From positions 273,234 through 337,233 of the forward strand of contig JBBHKE010000722.1 in NCBI GenBank assembly GCA_037447655.1: a DNA stretch of 64,000 bases, in the 5' to 3' direction. Positions 11,854 through 23,702 of the stretch are shown here, one piece after another (positions within the stretch are counted from its first letter, which is position 1; each line of letters starts with the position of its first letter). The DNA is from Zygnema cylindricum (taxonomy: Eukaryota > Streptophyta > Zygnematophyceae > Zygnematales > Zygnemataceae). Below the pieces are notes generated by a model. That model was not told the DNA's origin and did not search any database. It saw only the letters and a program-made list of their open reading frames with translations. The translations under genes were made by a program, and so were the position numbers.

Positions 11854-12400
11854 CTGTACACCGCCAATCGTTATTAGCGTTGTGTACACTATTTCCATCC
11901 CGCTTTTTTTTTTTATTCTCCATTAGTGTAGTTCATTCTATTTTTTTCTTTATTCTATTTAGGGTTATTTTCAGTACGTTGTCTCTTAAATAGAGTGGTT
12001 TACGTTCAGTGTCAGACCGTACATAAATGTACCTTTTTAAGTTAGAAAGTACAATTAATTAGTTTTAGTAACCGCGGACGCATGAGAATGTGCGTTCTAA
12101 AAAGGAATAAAAACCAGGTCGTAAAAAATCCCGCTCGCGCATATTCGTCCGATAGCCGCGTTTCGACCGTGTGAATGTACGATTTGTGTACGATTCGTCA
12201 GACTTTGTACGGATACCTAAACTAGTGTAAGCATGTTTGCGACCGACATTTTTTTTTTCAAAGATCCAATTTACCATAACCAAACAATTAGAATGTATGA
12301 TTTTTTCCAAAATTTTCAAATTCTTAAATAGCGTACACCACGGTAATTATTTTTATACGCTAAAAAAACTTACACGCTAATAACGATTGGCGGTGTAGTG
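11854..12400. mobile_element. MITE, TACACCG family
   Basis: The inverted ends are TACACCGCCAATCGTTATTAGCG (plus strand, from 11857) and its complement finishing CGATTGGCGGTGTA at 12397. A direct repeat GTCCATA flanks it at 11847-11853 and 12401-12407. It is AT-rich with no coding capacity. Many copies occur in this window, several inside hAT elements. Superfamily not established: the 7-bp flank suggests a duplication of 7-8 bp but other copies do not confirm it. Confidence 0.7.
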
Positions 12401-12407
12401 GTCCATA

Positions 12408-13327
12408 TAACATTATTTTAGCTGGTCGAATATTTTGTTTGAGAGGAAAAGGGCTCGCAGGTCCGTACATTTTTTTGGCTGGGGCTCTCCGTGACAATAA
12501 TAGCCTTTTCCCCTTCCCCTCATACGAGGCGACAGTGTACTCTACAGTCCAGGTAAGCACTGTCGTGTGAAACACCTGGTCCCAGCACGTGACCAGGAGC
12601 CATGCGACATCGCGCGCAGCCTCCGATATGTCCTTTCTTGGTCGCGTAGTCGACAAATCCTTCGGCATGCGTTCTTGGATCGCGTCCGCCACGTCATACG
12701 TTCGCAGATTCCTGTTCCGTAGTGCCACGTGCAAGTACGTCATTCTAAAGTGCAATCCGATAAATGTACCGCTGACTCGAATCCAGCGAAGTCACACATC
12801 TTTGTCGCCACGCGAAAAGTACTAACCAAACCTTCGCTGCAGACGGCCACCAACATGACCGCTGCAGTACACTCTTCCCGTCTAGTTTCAGCAGACGTCG
12901 CCTTCTTCTGGGGTTTAGCCGGCCGCGAAACACGCCAACTTGCGACATTTTCATGCTCCACAATTTCGAGGACTATATCGGACCGATTTTTCCAGGATCG
13001 GTTGACTAAAGCGTTCCGCTCATACCCTTCCATACCGTACCATGGGCGGGACGAGAACGTGATTGGTCATCATAGCCTCCTACGGAGCGCGGAGAGTGTT
13101 GGAGAATCCCCAAGTCCAAAATAGTGAAATACGGATAAATCCAATATAAACGGTACATATAATTTCCCCGGAAGTAGCCTCAGATTCTAGCCTTCGATTC
13201 TTGGACTAACGGTCAACCCCAACGGTTGGCCATACCGCCGTCAAATCTCGCACAGGCGATAAAACAACTGGGGAAATTGTCCGACGGCCGTCCAGTTAGC
13301 CATCACAAAAAACCCTACAGTACTTTT
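12408..13327. other. Moderately GC-rich stretch, no gene assigned
   Basis: GC content is higher than in the flanks and overlapping open frames exist on both strands (for example 12589-12825 plus, 12740-13033 minus). None shows a motif, domain or splice pattern that I recognise. It could be a captured or decayed host gene segment. Confidence 0.35.
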
Positions 13328-13521
13328 AATCGTTATTAGCGTTATGAACTCTATATCGGCGCCCCCAAATTTTGACATTGATACCTTAAATAGAATAAAC
13401 TGCACCATTTAAGGAAGTGGACTATAATCTGCCACGTCTCCTGGCACTAAATTAGAATGAATGACGCTAATTTTTTCTTTACTCTAATAATCTCTCAACG
13501 CTAATTACGATTCGCGGTGTA
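13328..13521. mobile_element. Short MITE, TACACCG family
   Basis: The right end is intact (CTAATTACGATTCGCGGTGTA, ending 13521); the left end keeps AATCGTTATTAGCG at 13328 but has lost the terminal TACACCG. The interior carries GGACTATAATCTGCCACGTCTCC, also seen near 43880, and its complement near 22965. Confidence 0.55.
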
Positions 13522-14227
13522 GTATTCGAGAACAGGTCCGCAGAGTCTGGAATTTCTTGTCCCCAGCCAATTTGTCCGCGTCCGTAGGATTTCCCAAGGC
13601 TCAAGTTAAAAGAAGGCGTTAATAAATCTTTTCGCACGTGTTGAATCCATGTGAAAATTAAAAGTGTCGTGTATCGGTAGGACAACACTAGAAAAAAATC
13701 AAAAATAGAACCAAGATGTGACGTACTTTTAAATCTCTTAAAATGTACTAATGTCGTATACTCAAAAATTGCACTATCGTATACAGATGATCACGCATTT
13801 TGGAATAATGCATTGGATTATATGAAATTATGAATGCACATTGTGGTCCGACACGCGACAGTCCGAAATTGTCCGGATGCGTTTCTGTTGTATTCGCCTG
13901 CCTGCTGTACCCCAGGCGAGTGCAGCAGCCGCCAGCTGCCGTACCGTCGACTTCAACCGTACAGCCTGGGCAGACAACTGGACCAGATAGCGGAGGAAAA
14001 ACGCCAAAACTCCCAAGACTCACTTCGAGCCGCTCCATCGACCTTTTCCCAAAACGACAGAGTCAAAAGCAGGCTTTCCAGAGCAGCCGATTCGCCGACG
14101 GCCGCGTCGACCGCTGTGACGGCCTGCGCTGCCAGTTGGCAGCTTTATTGACACGTGTCAATTCTCTGATTCGCCTTCGCAACTGTTCCCCGAACATGTC
14201 GCGTCCCATGATACAGGACCAGCGCAA

Positions 14228-14335
14228 AGAGGCAGAGCGAGAGAGAGGGAGAGAGAAAGAGAGAGGCGAGTGGAGAGGGATAGAGAGTGGGAGAGAGAGA
14301 AAGAGAGGGAGAGAGATAGAGAGAGATACAGTGAA
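14228..14335. repeat. GA-rich simple repeat in the 5' leader of the PAN gene
   Basis: Imperfect (GA)n/(GAGG)n tract ending three bases before the proposed ATG at 14338. Likely 5' UTR; GA repeats are common in plant promoters and leaders. Confidence 0.6.
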
Positions 14336-14337
14336 AG

Positions 14338-15482
14338 ATGGCACAAAATAACCCTAGTCAATCGTCTAATCCCAAATTTCCACCTCAAATATTCCCTTCC
14401 CTCCTCTCCTTCCTCTTCCTCTTCCTTTCCATTTGCCTCCCACCAGTCCATTCCGCTCCCACCCCTCCCCCTTCCCTTCCCCTCCCCCTTCCACCTACCC
14501 CGCCTCCCTTCTCTTTCGCTTTCCTCGCCACCACGTCACTGGTCGACAGCCGCCCCCCTTCCCTCCGCCCCCTCGGCTACCAACTCGACCCCAACTCCGC
14601 CTCCCAAGTCGGCCTCCCCGTCCCCCTCGACCCCCCTGCTGACGTCAACGCCGACGTCAGCAGCAGCAGCAGCATCGGCACCCCGGTGGCCTGCGCCGTG
14701 GTCCCCGCCAGCGGCGTGACCTACGTGACGACGCTCCGTCCGTACTTGTTTGTCGTGACGCTGTGGGCGGCGGCGCGGCTGGCGACGCCCATCGCAGCGG
14801 CCGTCGTCGACGTGACGGGGGGTGGGGAGGCGCTGCTGCTGGCGGACGCCACGCGGGGGGGGGGGGGGGGGGGGGGGGGGCGGTGATCATGGCGAGGGGG
14901 GGGGGGATAGGGGGAGCGGGGGGGCGGGGAGTGGGACGAGTGGCGGGGGGTTTGGTAACGTGGATGTGTTGGTGGGACAAGGGAATAATTGTACGGTAGC
15001 GTCGTTTTGTGGCGAGGGGTTCGTCGTTTTAGGGTGTTGTTCTGTCAAGCCGGGTGGGTCAGGGGAAGTAGAAAACAGTATCTATCTTTTTAGGTTGCAA
15101 GGGACACGTGTCGATTTTTCATCGGAGTACACGCAACGAGTCTATGTCGGTTTTAGTCCGATTCAGCTGACTTGTTCGCCGAAAGCAGATCCTGTTTCGA
15201 AAACCGGATTTGTCGTGGCGTTGAGTGCGGCAGGCAGTCTCGTGTCGCATGCCTTTCCGTTGAGAGACAGCCGAATTCTTTCCTCCGTTTCCGTTTCGTC
15301 CAAATTCGGAAACTCATTCGCGTTCGACGAGCGAGGGAGTCAGATTCTGGCGACGGGAGGAGATTCGAGTCCTCTGCTGGGCTACACGCTCGTGGTCGAC
15401 TACATTCCGTACAGCGAGACACTTGGAACCGCAAGATCGCCGCTACCCGGTCCTCTCATCATTGCCACTTCATCCACCATGG
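14338..15482 (+). other. Exon 1 of the PAN pseudogene: signal peptide and unknown domain
   Basis: The ATG at 14338 opens a frame with a leader of about 40 residues, its hydrophobic core at roughly residues 20-35, then a Pro-rich segment. The frame is lost in the 26-base G run at 14855-14880 and resumes in another frame (DVLVGQGNNCTVASFC onward), probably an assembly or sequencing artefact in the homopolymer. The donor is CATGG|GTAAGG at 15482/15483, phase 1. Confidence 0.6.
14855..14880. repeat. 26-base G homopolymer inside coding sequence
   Basis: An uninterrupted run of 26 G followed by G-rich sequence to about 14960. It changes the reading frame of the host exon, and its length is probably unreliable in the assembly. 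Confidence 0.9.
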
Positions 15483-15548
15483 GTAAGGAAACAAGCGCCA
15501 TATGTTTAGGTTCTGCGTGGTTTTGATTTTGGGTGATTTTCTGAGCTA

Positions 15549-15708
15549 AAATATTTTACAACGTCAAATAGTTTACAATATCAACAAAATTTACAACATC
15601 AAAATAATTTTCAACATCAAAATAATTTACAACATCAAAATAATTTACAACATCAAAATAATTTATAACATTAAAATAACTCACAAAATCAAACTATTTT
15701 ACAACATC
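15549..15708. repeat. ~19-bp tandem repeat in intron 1
   Basis: About eight imperfect copies of a unit like TTTACAACATCAAAATAA. It lies in the first intron of the PAN gene, between the donor at 15483 and the MITE at 15833. Confidence 0.75.
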
Positions 15709-15832
15709 GGTGACAATTAGTCACACACCATTTTAAGTAGTAAATGACATTTGAGAATATTCAAAAGGTGAAAGTCTTCTTACCTTTTCGTTACCAAACA
15801 TGTTGTGAACCAAAATACTCCTATTACAAAGG

Positions 15833-16325
15833 TACACCGTGAATCGCTATTAGCGTACATGACGCTAATTGGGGTACCCCTTTTTTTGGGGCAAATTCTC
15901 AAATAGAATAAAGTACGCTAAATGTTTTTGCACGTTATTTGAGGTACCCCGCTAATGCGGTTCATAACTGTAATTTAGTGTCATTTTAAATAGTGTGATG
16001 TACGGACTGCCAAGATCTGTACTATTTCGTACATTTTTATATTTAAAAGTACAGAAAATATAATAATATATAATTGCGTAAATATTTTCCGGCATACGCA
16101 GATGTCAAAAAAACGCGACGGCGTACGCTTTGAACAATTTCGTACATATACATGTTTTAGTGTGGACATATTACGTGCCGAAATTTTTTACAAAGCAGTT
16201 TACAAATTAGAGTACATGATAAATTAGTATCATGGTGTACCCGAAAAAACACAATTTACCGTAAAGTACGCTAATTGTTTCATTACGCTATATTTTTTAT
16301 TACGCTAATAGCGATTCACGGTGTA
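15833..16325. mobile_element. MITE, TACACCG family, in intron 1
   Basis: Ends are TACACCGTGAATCGCTATTAGCG and its complement CTAATAGCGATTCACGGTGTA. It lies wholly within the first intron, so it need not affect the coding sequence. No convincing target duplication. Confidence 0.7.
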
Positions 16326-16698
16326 GTATTCCAGGTTCTTTAGTCCTCAATTACCTCTACTCTTTAACTCTTATATGTTTGTTCGTTTTCTTCGTTGTTG
16401 GCTTTCCACGTTTTCTTTCACATGAGGGGCTTTTGTTTTGTTGGACCCTTTTGAATTGCCTGCGCATTCTGATTGTTACCACATCCACACTATTTGTGAA
16501 TAAGTAACGTTCTTGGCAAGTTTTTGGCGCAAATCTGTTCAAATGACAAAATTAGTAATGAGTTAACACAAAAACTATAATCCAACATCGCAATGGATGA
16601 CAAGAAGGATTTCCACACTAACAGCGATGAACACAAAGTGAGAGATTGGACTTTCTAACGTTGAAATGTCCTCCTCTCACAACCTTTCCGCACTACAG

Positions 16699-17013
16699 GC
16701 GGTCCTATCGTCGTGGTCCAAGGTCGTCCGTACGACGCGTACCAGAACTACATGGCTTTCTTGGCACTTCCCGACCGCGTCATTTCGATTCCACTTTCCG
16801 TACCTGGCGCGGTGGACTTGGGCGGTCCAAAAATGTACGGAGTCGCGTTCGGACGCCAGCCTGCGTTGTGCATACCGCGACAAATTGTACGGCGAGACAA
16901 CGCCCAACCGCCGCCAATTCCGTCACCGATCATCCCGCCGCCCGCTTAGCCGCCATTTTCGCCGCCGCTGTTTGGACCCGGGGGGGCTCCACAGAGCCCG
17001 CCGCCAACCCAAA
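16699..17013 (+). other. Exon 2 of the PAN pseudogene
   Basis: Acceptor CACTACAG at 16691-16698. The frame continues from exon 1 in phase 1 and encodes GPIVVVQGRPYDAYQNYMAF, then a Pro-rich tail (PPPIPSPIIPPPA). A TAG at 16947-16949 interrupts it, yet the same frame stays Pro-rich after the stop until the donor CAAA|GTACGT at 17014, again phase 1. The stop therefore looks like a lesion rather than the natural end, although a short protein ending here is possible. Confidence 0.55.
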
Positions 17014-18335
17014 GTACGTAAGGCTGTTGCTTTTCAGCGTTTTTCTTTTTTTGGCTATTGTAGTCCATGGTGAAAGAACTTTGTCATCTGCACCAACAGC
17101 CTGTCACGTTCGTTTGTTTGCGGCGTACTGATGTTTGATGTCCGGGTTTTGCATGTAAACTGTTGTTGCGTTCATTTTGTCGATGTTTTCTTTGTTTTGT
17201 TGGTTATCACAAGCATTAATTATGTTTGTTCAATGTGTAATTTTCAAAGTGAAGTGTTCAATGTTCCACCTTGTTACGATTCATTGAAAGAATCGTACGT
17301 TCGCGGAATCAGTTCGATTTCGCAATTGTACTTTTTTGAATGAATCGCGAAAGTACTATTTCGTGAAAGTACTAGTATGTTTGTTTCGCGAAATATATTT
17401 GTTGTTTCGTTTCGCGTCTATAATTGTCGTACGTCTAGTTTAGTACGATAGTACTTTTAGATTTGTCTAGTACTTTCGTCTTGGTTTGTCGTTTTGCAAT
17501 GTTTGAGTACTTAGTGTAATTTAGAGTGTTCTAGTCTAATCTGCGGACAGGTGGCAGATTTCTAGAGGTTTCTTGGCGGCGCACGCTTACACGTGTCGCG
17601 CCATGGCTAGTGTGTTATTTAAGGGTAACCGTAGAATTGTGTTAAATCAATAGATGAGAAATTGGAGGATTATATAGAGTAATAGAAGAGATAGAGAAGA
17701 AATTGTAATTTCAGCTTTTTTTATTAATGTGAGAATTTTCAGAAATGTCTCTTCAATGTTGATTCAATGTTTTATATTCTGAATGCTTCTGCTGCTATAA
17801 GTGTTTGTTATTGGGCTCAGAGTTTTTTTATCGATCCCTTCATTCCTGAGATATTCAACATTGTTTCTGTTGTTTAGTGTGTAGTTTTTGCTACGGAACG
17901 TTCATTGTTCCATGTTAGAACAGTATTGTTGAAATTTTTCAAGTTTGTTGTCCCATTGTCGAGCCATAGCTGTTCATGCCTTCTACTATTCATCATGAAT
18001 TTCGTACATCCATTTATTTCAATACTTCAGCTGCAAGGGAATTTATCGAAGTCGTGAAAGTAATCTGGAAATAATATGTATTACCATACACAGACCAATT
18101 CTGAGATTCTTGACACACTTCCACAAGTTTAATTGTGTCCATCTCGCACCAACTCTAATAAATCCTGTTCATCCTTATCCTCCCTATTTACAGTTTGTGG
18201 TCCTTGTGGACCCATTCTTTCCAAATTCCTTTTTCATCCCACTGTTGTATTTCATGACTCCAAAATGTCCTCATCCATTGGAAAAAATCTTTAACCACCA
18301 CTAAACCCACCTACCAAAACAATACATTTTCACAG
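17014..18335. other. Intron 2 of the PAN pseudogene; possible solo LTR-like segment
   Basis: AT-rich. The part 17150-17640 has a style seen in the LTR-like segments near 47715-48000 and 62520-62960 (TTGTCG, TAGTACTTTTCG-like words, a TTATTTAAGGG box), but I could not define ends. No coding evidence. Confidence 0.35.
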
Positions 18336-18642
18336 ATTATTGCGGATCGGTCCTCCCCAACTTCCAGCCCAATTTGACCTTCTGGACCTCCAAAGGCTCC
18401 TCCTCGAGTGCGTTTTCTCAGCCAATGAGCATCCAGCAGTGCGCCGAATTGCACTGCCGGCGCCGACTGCTCCGGATTCCTCGTCCGCGCCAAAGGATGC
18501 TACAAAAAAGGGGGTTTACCGGGAATTGGGGTTCCTAGAAACGAAGATTCCTATATAGTGTGTCGCTTCACAAGGCCCCCGCCTCCTCCCTCGCCGCCTC
18601 CATCTCCCCCTCCCTCTCCCCCGCCACCTCCACCGGTTCCAG
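18336..18642 (+). other. PAN exon 1 (frameshifted)
   Basis: Acceptor TTTTCACAG at 18335, donor GGTTCCAG|GTTAGT. It encodes a YCGSVLPNFQPNLTFW start and an SP/PP linker. Its length is 307 nt, two short of a multiple of three; comparison with PAN exon 3 places a 2-base loss in the segment encoding the central Cys residues (near 18447). Confidence 0.7.
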
Positions 18643-19118
18643 GTTAGTATCATGCCACAATAGTTTTAAAGGTATTAAGTGTAATTCACTAAGTATAGGC
18701 AGGATCAAGTTTTGAAGTCTTCAATTTTTTGCTCTTTTTTCCTTATTTACCCGATAAATGTAAGCATACAGCTTAGTCACATTTCATATACAACTTTAAA
18801 TCCGAACCACAAAAATTGTCGTTATTTGTACGCAATCTTAACTCTATGAAGCACACAAAGACAAAAATTATGAAAATATCAACATTTTGTCAATTTGAAA
18901 ATTGTGATGGATCTAGCTGTTTCAAAGTTGTACGTATGGCAGTCTACTTGAACATGCCATGTTTATTTTCAGATTAAAGAGTTTCTATAGAATCTTGATG
19001 TTTTGTCTTTTGGGGCTTCTAGCGTACAAACACGTAACTTTTATTGTTCGGTTTTGACGTTTATTTTCTCGTACTTGTGGGGATGTACACGTATGGAATT
19101 TTTTTAGGTTATATTCCA

Positions 19119-19275
19119 ATGGCTACTGGAAATCCACCTCCAATAGGTTATGATGCCAGTAAAGAAATCCCAAATAACGACTCGTCATAATAATTGTGGC
19201 CATCAAACTTCTGAATGTTGTTAGAAGTGGCATGGTTAGGCTTATAATCTATAGGAGGTGGAGAGTTTGAGGCCA
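19119..19275. mobile_element. Facing pair of copia-like gag start fragments in intron 3
   Basis: On the plus strand a frame starts MATGNPPPIGYDASKE at 19119. On the minus strand a related frame starts MASNSPPPIDYKPNHA at 19275 and continues IQKFDGHNYYD, which resembles the N-terminus of plant copia Gag. The two face each other and overlap no PAN exon. They look like an inverted duplication of a gag 5' end from a copia lineage different from those at either end of the window. A (CA)n run at 19286-19303 follows. Confidence 0.5.
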
Positions 19276-19617
19276 TGATGGAAACACACACACACACACA
19301 CAAGACTTGTTCCTTCGCAAATGCATTTGATAATAAAAAATGGTTTTTGTGGATGCTCTTCAGATTGAGAAGAGATCCTTTTATAGAAAGTTTCATGGTA
19401 CTATTACTATGAAATACAACGTGCGCTCGCTGTTCTTAAAAATCTGTAATCTGATGTTAGAGTCAATCGCTAAGGGGTGAATTACAAACGTTGTGAGACC
19501 GAATCCAAGTGACTAATCTAATCTGTACAAGAAAATAGAAATAGATTTAAAGTTAAGAATGCTTCTCCACATCTTCCATTGATTTTTCTCTTAGTTTTTG
19601 TTGATTTTTTTTGGCAG

Positions 19618-20288
19618 TGTTTTGTGGACAATACATTCCAAACTACATTTTATTTCAAAATCTCAGTTTTTGGAATACAAAACTATCTCTTTCCACTTCG
19701 TTCAATCAACGAATGACAATTCAACAGTGTTCTGTCTGGTTACAGGTGACTCAAACTGTAACGGATTTTTATATCGGAACAAGGGCTGTTACAAAAAAGG
19801 GGGACAGCTTGGGGATCCAATTGCAAGAAACGAAGATTCTTGGATTTTATGTCAATCACTTTCCCCTCCTACTTCTCCTCCTCGTCCCTCACCTATTTTA
19901 ATTTCTCCATTATTGCCTCCCTCTCCTCCTTTGCGTCAACCTCCTTTTTCTCCTCCTCTTTCTCCTCCGCCTTCTCTTCCTCTTTCTCCTCCGCCTTCTC
20001 CTCCTCCTCCTCTTTCTTTTCCTTCTCCTGTTTCTCTTCCTCCTCCTCCTCCTCCTTTTCCTTCTCCTGTTTCTCTTCCTCCTCCTCCTCCTTTTCTTCC
20101 TCCTAGTCCACCTCCTCTCACTCCTCGTCCTTCACCTGTAGCAAGCGCCCCTTCACCAAATTTATTGCCTAAGCCCCCTTTACCTTTCATCTTGGGACCA
20201 GTATCTCCATCAATTTCACCACCTCCTTTGTCTTTTTCTACTTCTCCACCGCCCTTAAATTCTCCATCCTCGACAGCGACACAAGGAA
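19618..20288 (+). other. PAN exon 2 (frameshifted, longest Pro-rich linker)
   Basis: Acceptor TTTGGCAG, start FCGQYIPNYILF, donor GGAA|GTACGT. A one-base loss near 19741, compared with PAN exon 4, removes a conserved Cys and shifts the frame. The correct frame resumes at NCNGFLYRNKGCYKKGG and runs into a Pro/Ser-rich linker of about 140 residues made of SPPPP-type repeats. Adding the missing base makes the exon a multiple of three, like its neighbours. Confidence 0.7.
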
Positions 20289-20541
20289 GTACGTTTGTTT
20301 CTTTAAAACATGCCATTTCTATTTTTTTGGGTCTAGCCTTTTCCCTTGACAAAGTACATTGTATTCAGGAATCCTCTTTTGTCCGTTCAAATCTTTACTT
20401 TGCATCAAAACTTCCTACTTGAAAAAGGAATGTGTATATACATGTATCAACAAGAAAAAAGTGAAAAGACCGATGTTCAATCATCAACTTTCAATCCTCA
20501 TTCCCTCACAAAACACATCTAACACTCTTTTCTTCGTCCAG

Positions 20542-20859
20542 ATTCTTGCGGATCGATCCTCCCCAACTTCCTCTTCCAGCCCAATTTGACCTTCTGGACC
20601 TCCAAAGGCTCCTCTTCGAGCGCGTTTTCTCAGTCAATGAGCATCTAGCAGTGCGCCGACTTGTGCACTGCCGACGCCGACTGCCCCGGGTTCCTCGTCC
20701 GCGTCAAAGGATGCTACAAAAAAGGGGGTTTACCAGGAATCGGGGTTCCCAGAAACGAAGTTTCCTATATAGTGTGTCGCTGCACAAGGCCTCCGCCGCC
20801 TCCTCCCTCGCCGCCTCCGTCTCCCCCTCCCTCTCCTCCGCCACCGCCACCGGTTCCAG
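20542..20859 (+). other. PAN exon 3 (one stop codon)
   Basis: Acceptor CGTCCAG, donor GGTTCCAG|GTTGGT, 318 nt, phase 1 at both ends. It encodes SCGSILPNF, TFWTSKGSSSSAFSQ, a full set of Cys residues with KGCYKKGG and a short SPP linker. A single TAG at 20646-20648 replaces the CAG (Gln) of PAN exon 1. It is the sister of PAN exon 1. Confidence 0.75.
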
Positions 20860-21066
20860 GTTGGTCAAGAGTGTTCCACTAAGAGTGTTTAAGATACATC
20901 ATTGATTTTATCTCATCGTTTTTTTTTTTTTGCTGGCTTGCCTTTCTTTTCCTCTCCCTCTCCCTCCCTCCTCCCCTATCCCTCTCTCTCGCTCCCAAAA
21001 AGAACTAACTAACGATTTTGTTTTCGTTTATTTTTTTCAAATCTCTCTTTTTCTTTTATGTACCAG

Positions 21067-21317
21067 CATTTTGCGGGCAGTACATTCCAGACTATATTTT
21101 GTATGCGGGCCTGAGTTTTTGGACCTCCAAAGCTTCTACTTCAAGCTTATTCAACCAGCCAATGACAGCGAAGGACTGTGCGACGTGGTGCGACGCGGAT
21201 CCTCAGTGCAGCTGATTTGTTTGTCGACCGATAAACAAAGGATGCTATAAAAGAGGCGGTACTATGGGAATTTCTCAACTGAAAGGGGAGGATTCATGGG
21301 CTAAATGTCAATTGTAA
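21067..21317 (+). other. PAN exon 4, terminal (one stop codon)
   Basis: Acceptor GTACCAG. It encodes FCGQYIPDYILYAG, DCATWCDADPQCS, then TGA (21213-21215) where the sister exon has Gly in C-x-GF, then FVCRPINKGCYKRGG and WAKCQL before the natural stop TAA at 21315-21317. It has no Pro-rich linker, as expected for the last module. Confidence 0.75.
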
Positions 21318-22265
21318 CAAAGCCTTTAAAAACAATAGTAGTGAACAGATTGTGTGGGTTTTTAAGTTTTGTTAGGAGTGCAACAATTATTTGAAAGTTC
21401 TTAAAGAGATTTCAAATAAATGATGCAAAAGCGTGTAAAGATGAGGGTTGTTAGATGGTTTGGATTTTTGGGCGGTGACATAGTTTTCATGTGAAGTCAT
21501 TCATTTATTCAATGCGTTTTTTTTTTTTTAATTCTTACTACTTATTTTTATTATTTATTTTTACGAATTTTATTGTGTGTTAGAGGAGAAAGTTAAAAAA
21601 TATTAGATTGGAATATTTTTAAAGACAAAATCTGATATTTTCCATCTCTCTTGAAGCTTACGAAGAGCTATCATTTGTTTATTTTTAGCGGTGTTCCCTA
21701 TCATGTATTCTGTTTATCTATTAATTTTTTACTTTGGTGGTTTTCCATTAGGATACTACTTGTAGGACATTTGTAGAATTTAGGGTTTTTCAGTGTCCTT
21801 TCGGATTTTTGATTTGTAAACTTTTTGAGATTAAAAATTCATGCGCTCCTTAAAGATGAGTTGGTTGACTCTTTTAAGATATTTTTGGATTGTGTGAATT
21901 TCGATTGAAGAAAGGGATTTTTCTTTTTCAAATTATTGTGAACTTTGCCACAAAAAGCGTGTTTCCTATGACAATGGTGATAACAAGAATTCCAAGATTA
22001 TGAATGTTGACCGATGCTTAAACGTGCTCTCTTACCCGGCGGTTACTTTGATGTTTGAGTTCAGAAGAGAACTGAATACGTCAGGGTGCATTCCAGTTAA
22101 AAGGTGGGAAAAGCTGCGTTCACACCCTAGATTTTCAAAGCTCACGCCCAAATCTGATTTCCAGACTAGAAAAGGTCCCGAAGATGTGACGACCATGATA
22201 GGCTGGAAGAGTGCTCTGGTACCGGTATGGTGTGAAGTTGTGACCTACAGTACGCCTTACCTGTA
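21318..22265. other. Downstream flank, no gene recognised
   Basis: AT-rich sequence after the PAN pseudogene. A plus-strand open frame at 22000-22413 runs into the hAT element and shows no motif. Confidence 0.4.
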
Positions 22266-22445
22266 CCACAGAACCGAAACCGACCGTTTTTTTTTTCAGA
22301 ATCTCAGTACCCGACGCCCGACCGGGTTATGTCACGCTCCAAAAATGTTAACCGTTAACCGAAACGAGTTTACGAAAATAAAAGTTAATCGAAACTCGAT
22401 TTCTCGCGATTAACCGTACCCGCCCGTAACCGAAAAAGTACAAAG

Positions 22446-22914
22446 TTACAGCGCTCTTTGTTATTAGCGTTAAGCATTTATTACACCTTGAATCGTAATT
22501 ATGTAAATATATAATTAATGTTATCCATTCTAATTTATATATTTTTTATTTTTTCAAAAAAAAGTTTTACTCTAGTTTACCAATAACTCTAATTTGGGCT
22601 TCTGTCCGTAATAATATCCGCTTTGAATATCTTTTAGGTACACATACAGAATCTGACAAACGTACAATTTCACGTCATTATGACGTTTGCACTATGCGGT
22701 TTGTGAAAACGCATTCTGTTAAAACGTACAATTTCACGTCATTATGACGTTTGCACTACGCGGTTTGTGAAAACGTAGTTACATCATAACGGCATGTATT
22801 AAATCATTTTTTGTACTTTTTTCGTTAATACGGTACAATTTTGCACGGTTTTTGGGTCAAAGTTTGTAGTGACGAAATTAGCGTTAATAATGGTAATTAC
22901 GATTCGCGGTGTAG
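22446..22914. mobile_element. MITE, TACACCG family, inside hAT-A1
   Basis: The right end is ATTACGATTCGCGGTGTA (22914); the left end is degenerate (GTTATTAGCG kept). It contains a 51-bp direct duplication at 22661-22711 and 22725-22775, each copy carrying the palindrome ACGTCATTATGACGT. Confidence 0.6.
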
Positions 22915-23702
22915 TGTTAATGGAAAATTATGATTAATATACTATTTGATGCAAGGAGACGTGGCAGGTTAAAGTCCACGTCTTTAAATAATGTTGTTAA
23001 CTATATTTTGTTATTTTTGGCTATAAGTATTAGCGACTTATTAACACTAATAACAATGAGTGGTGTAGTGGTACATCTCCCTTTGCAAAAAAACAACTCG
23101 TGCACCTCTTATTTTTACTATTGTCTTTTTGCAATCTCCCTTTACGAATATTTTTTTTCCTCGACAGTCACCTCCTTCAAGAGATTTGTTCCTAATTTTA
23201 CGTGTAACTCTTAGATCGATGCTTAAACTCTTATATAAATGTTTATTCTCTCGCAAATCTATTTTTTTCGCTACAATTTTCTGACGCTTTTTCTTTCGAC
23301 TACGATACTATGTTATGAATTATGCAAAAATTGTAAAGTTTTGATTATGTATGTTTAAAAAACAAATCATAGTTTTTCAATTAACAAAAAACACATTGTG
23401 ATGAGCAAAAAAACAAAAAAAAAATTGTAGTATCAACGTAGAAATAATCAAATCACAACCTCGTCCTATATTCGACTCTATTATACAAATTATCAGCCTC
23501 AAACTTAAAAATTACAAAAAATGTATAAATCTAAATATGGTATATATAGTGTGTTTTGGTAATTTGGTAAAAATAGCATTCCGGTTTAAAAAAAAAACAC
23601 TAGAAAAATTGTGAAATACAAAAAAAATGATCAAAGAAAAAAAATAATATAACTAATACTAAAAAAATAACAATAATTAGAAAACAAAACAAAACAAAAA
23701 AA

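Larger units (their letters stand above)
14338..21317 (+). pseudogene. Secreted modular protein with four PAN/Apple-like domains (broken)
   Basis: Proposed exons: 14338-15482, 16699-17013, 18336-18642, 19618-20288, 20542-20859, 21067-21317. All internal junctions are GT-AG. Exon 1 begins with a hydrophobic signal sequence (LLSFLFLFLSICL) and, with exon 2, encodes an N-terminal region I do not recognise, then a Pro-rich stretch. Each of the last four exons encodes one Cys-rich PAN/Apple-like module (CGQYIP or CGS start, QC/DC pair, KGCYK, terminal C); the first three also carry a (SP)n/(PP)n linker as in algal pherophorins. Lesions: 26-G run shifting frame at 14855-14880, TAG 16947-16949, 2-base loss in PAN1, 1-base loss in PAN2, TAG 20646-20648 in PAN3, TGA 21213-21215 in PAN4. 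The gene is probably extracellular in origin and now non-functional. Confidence 0.7.
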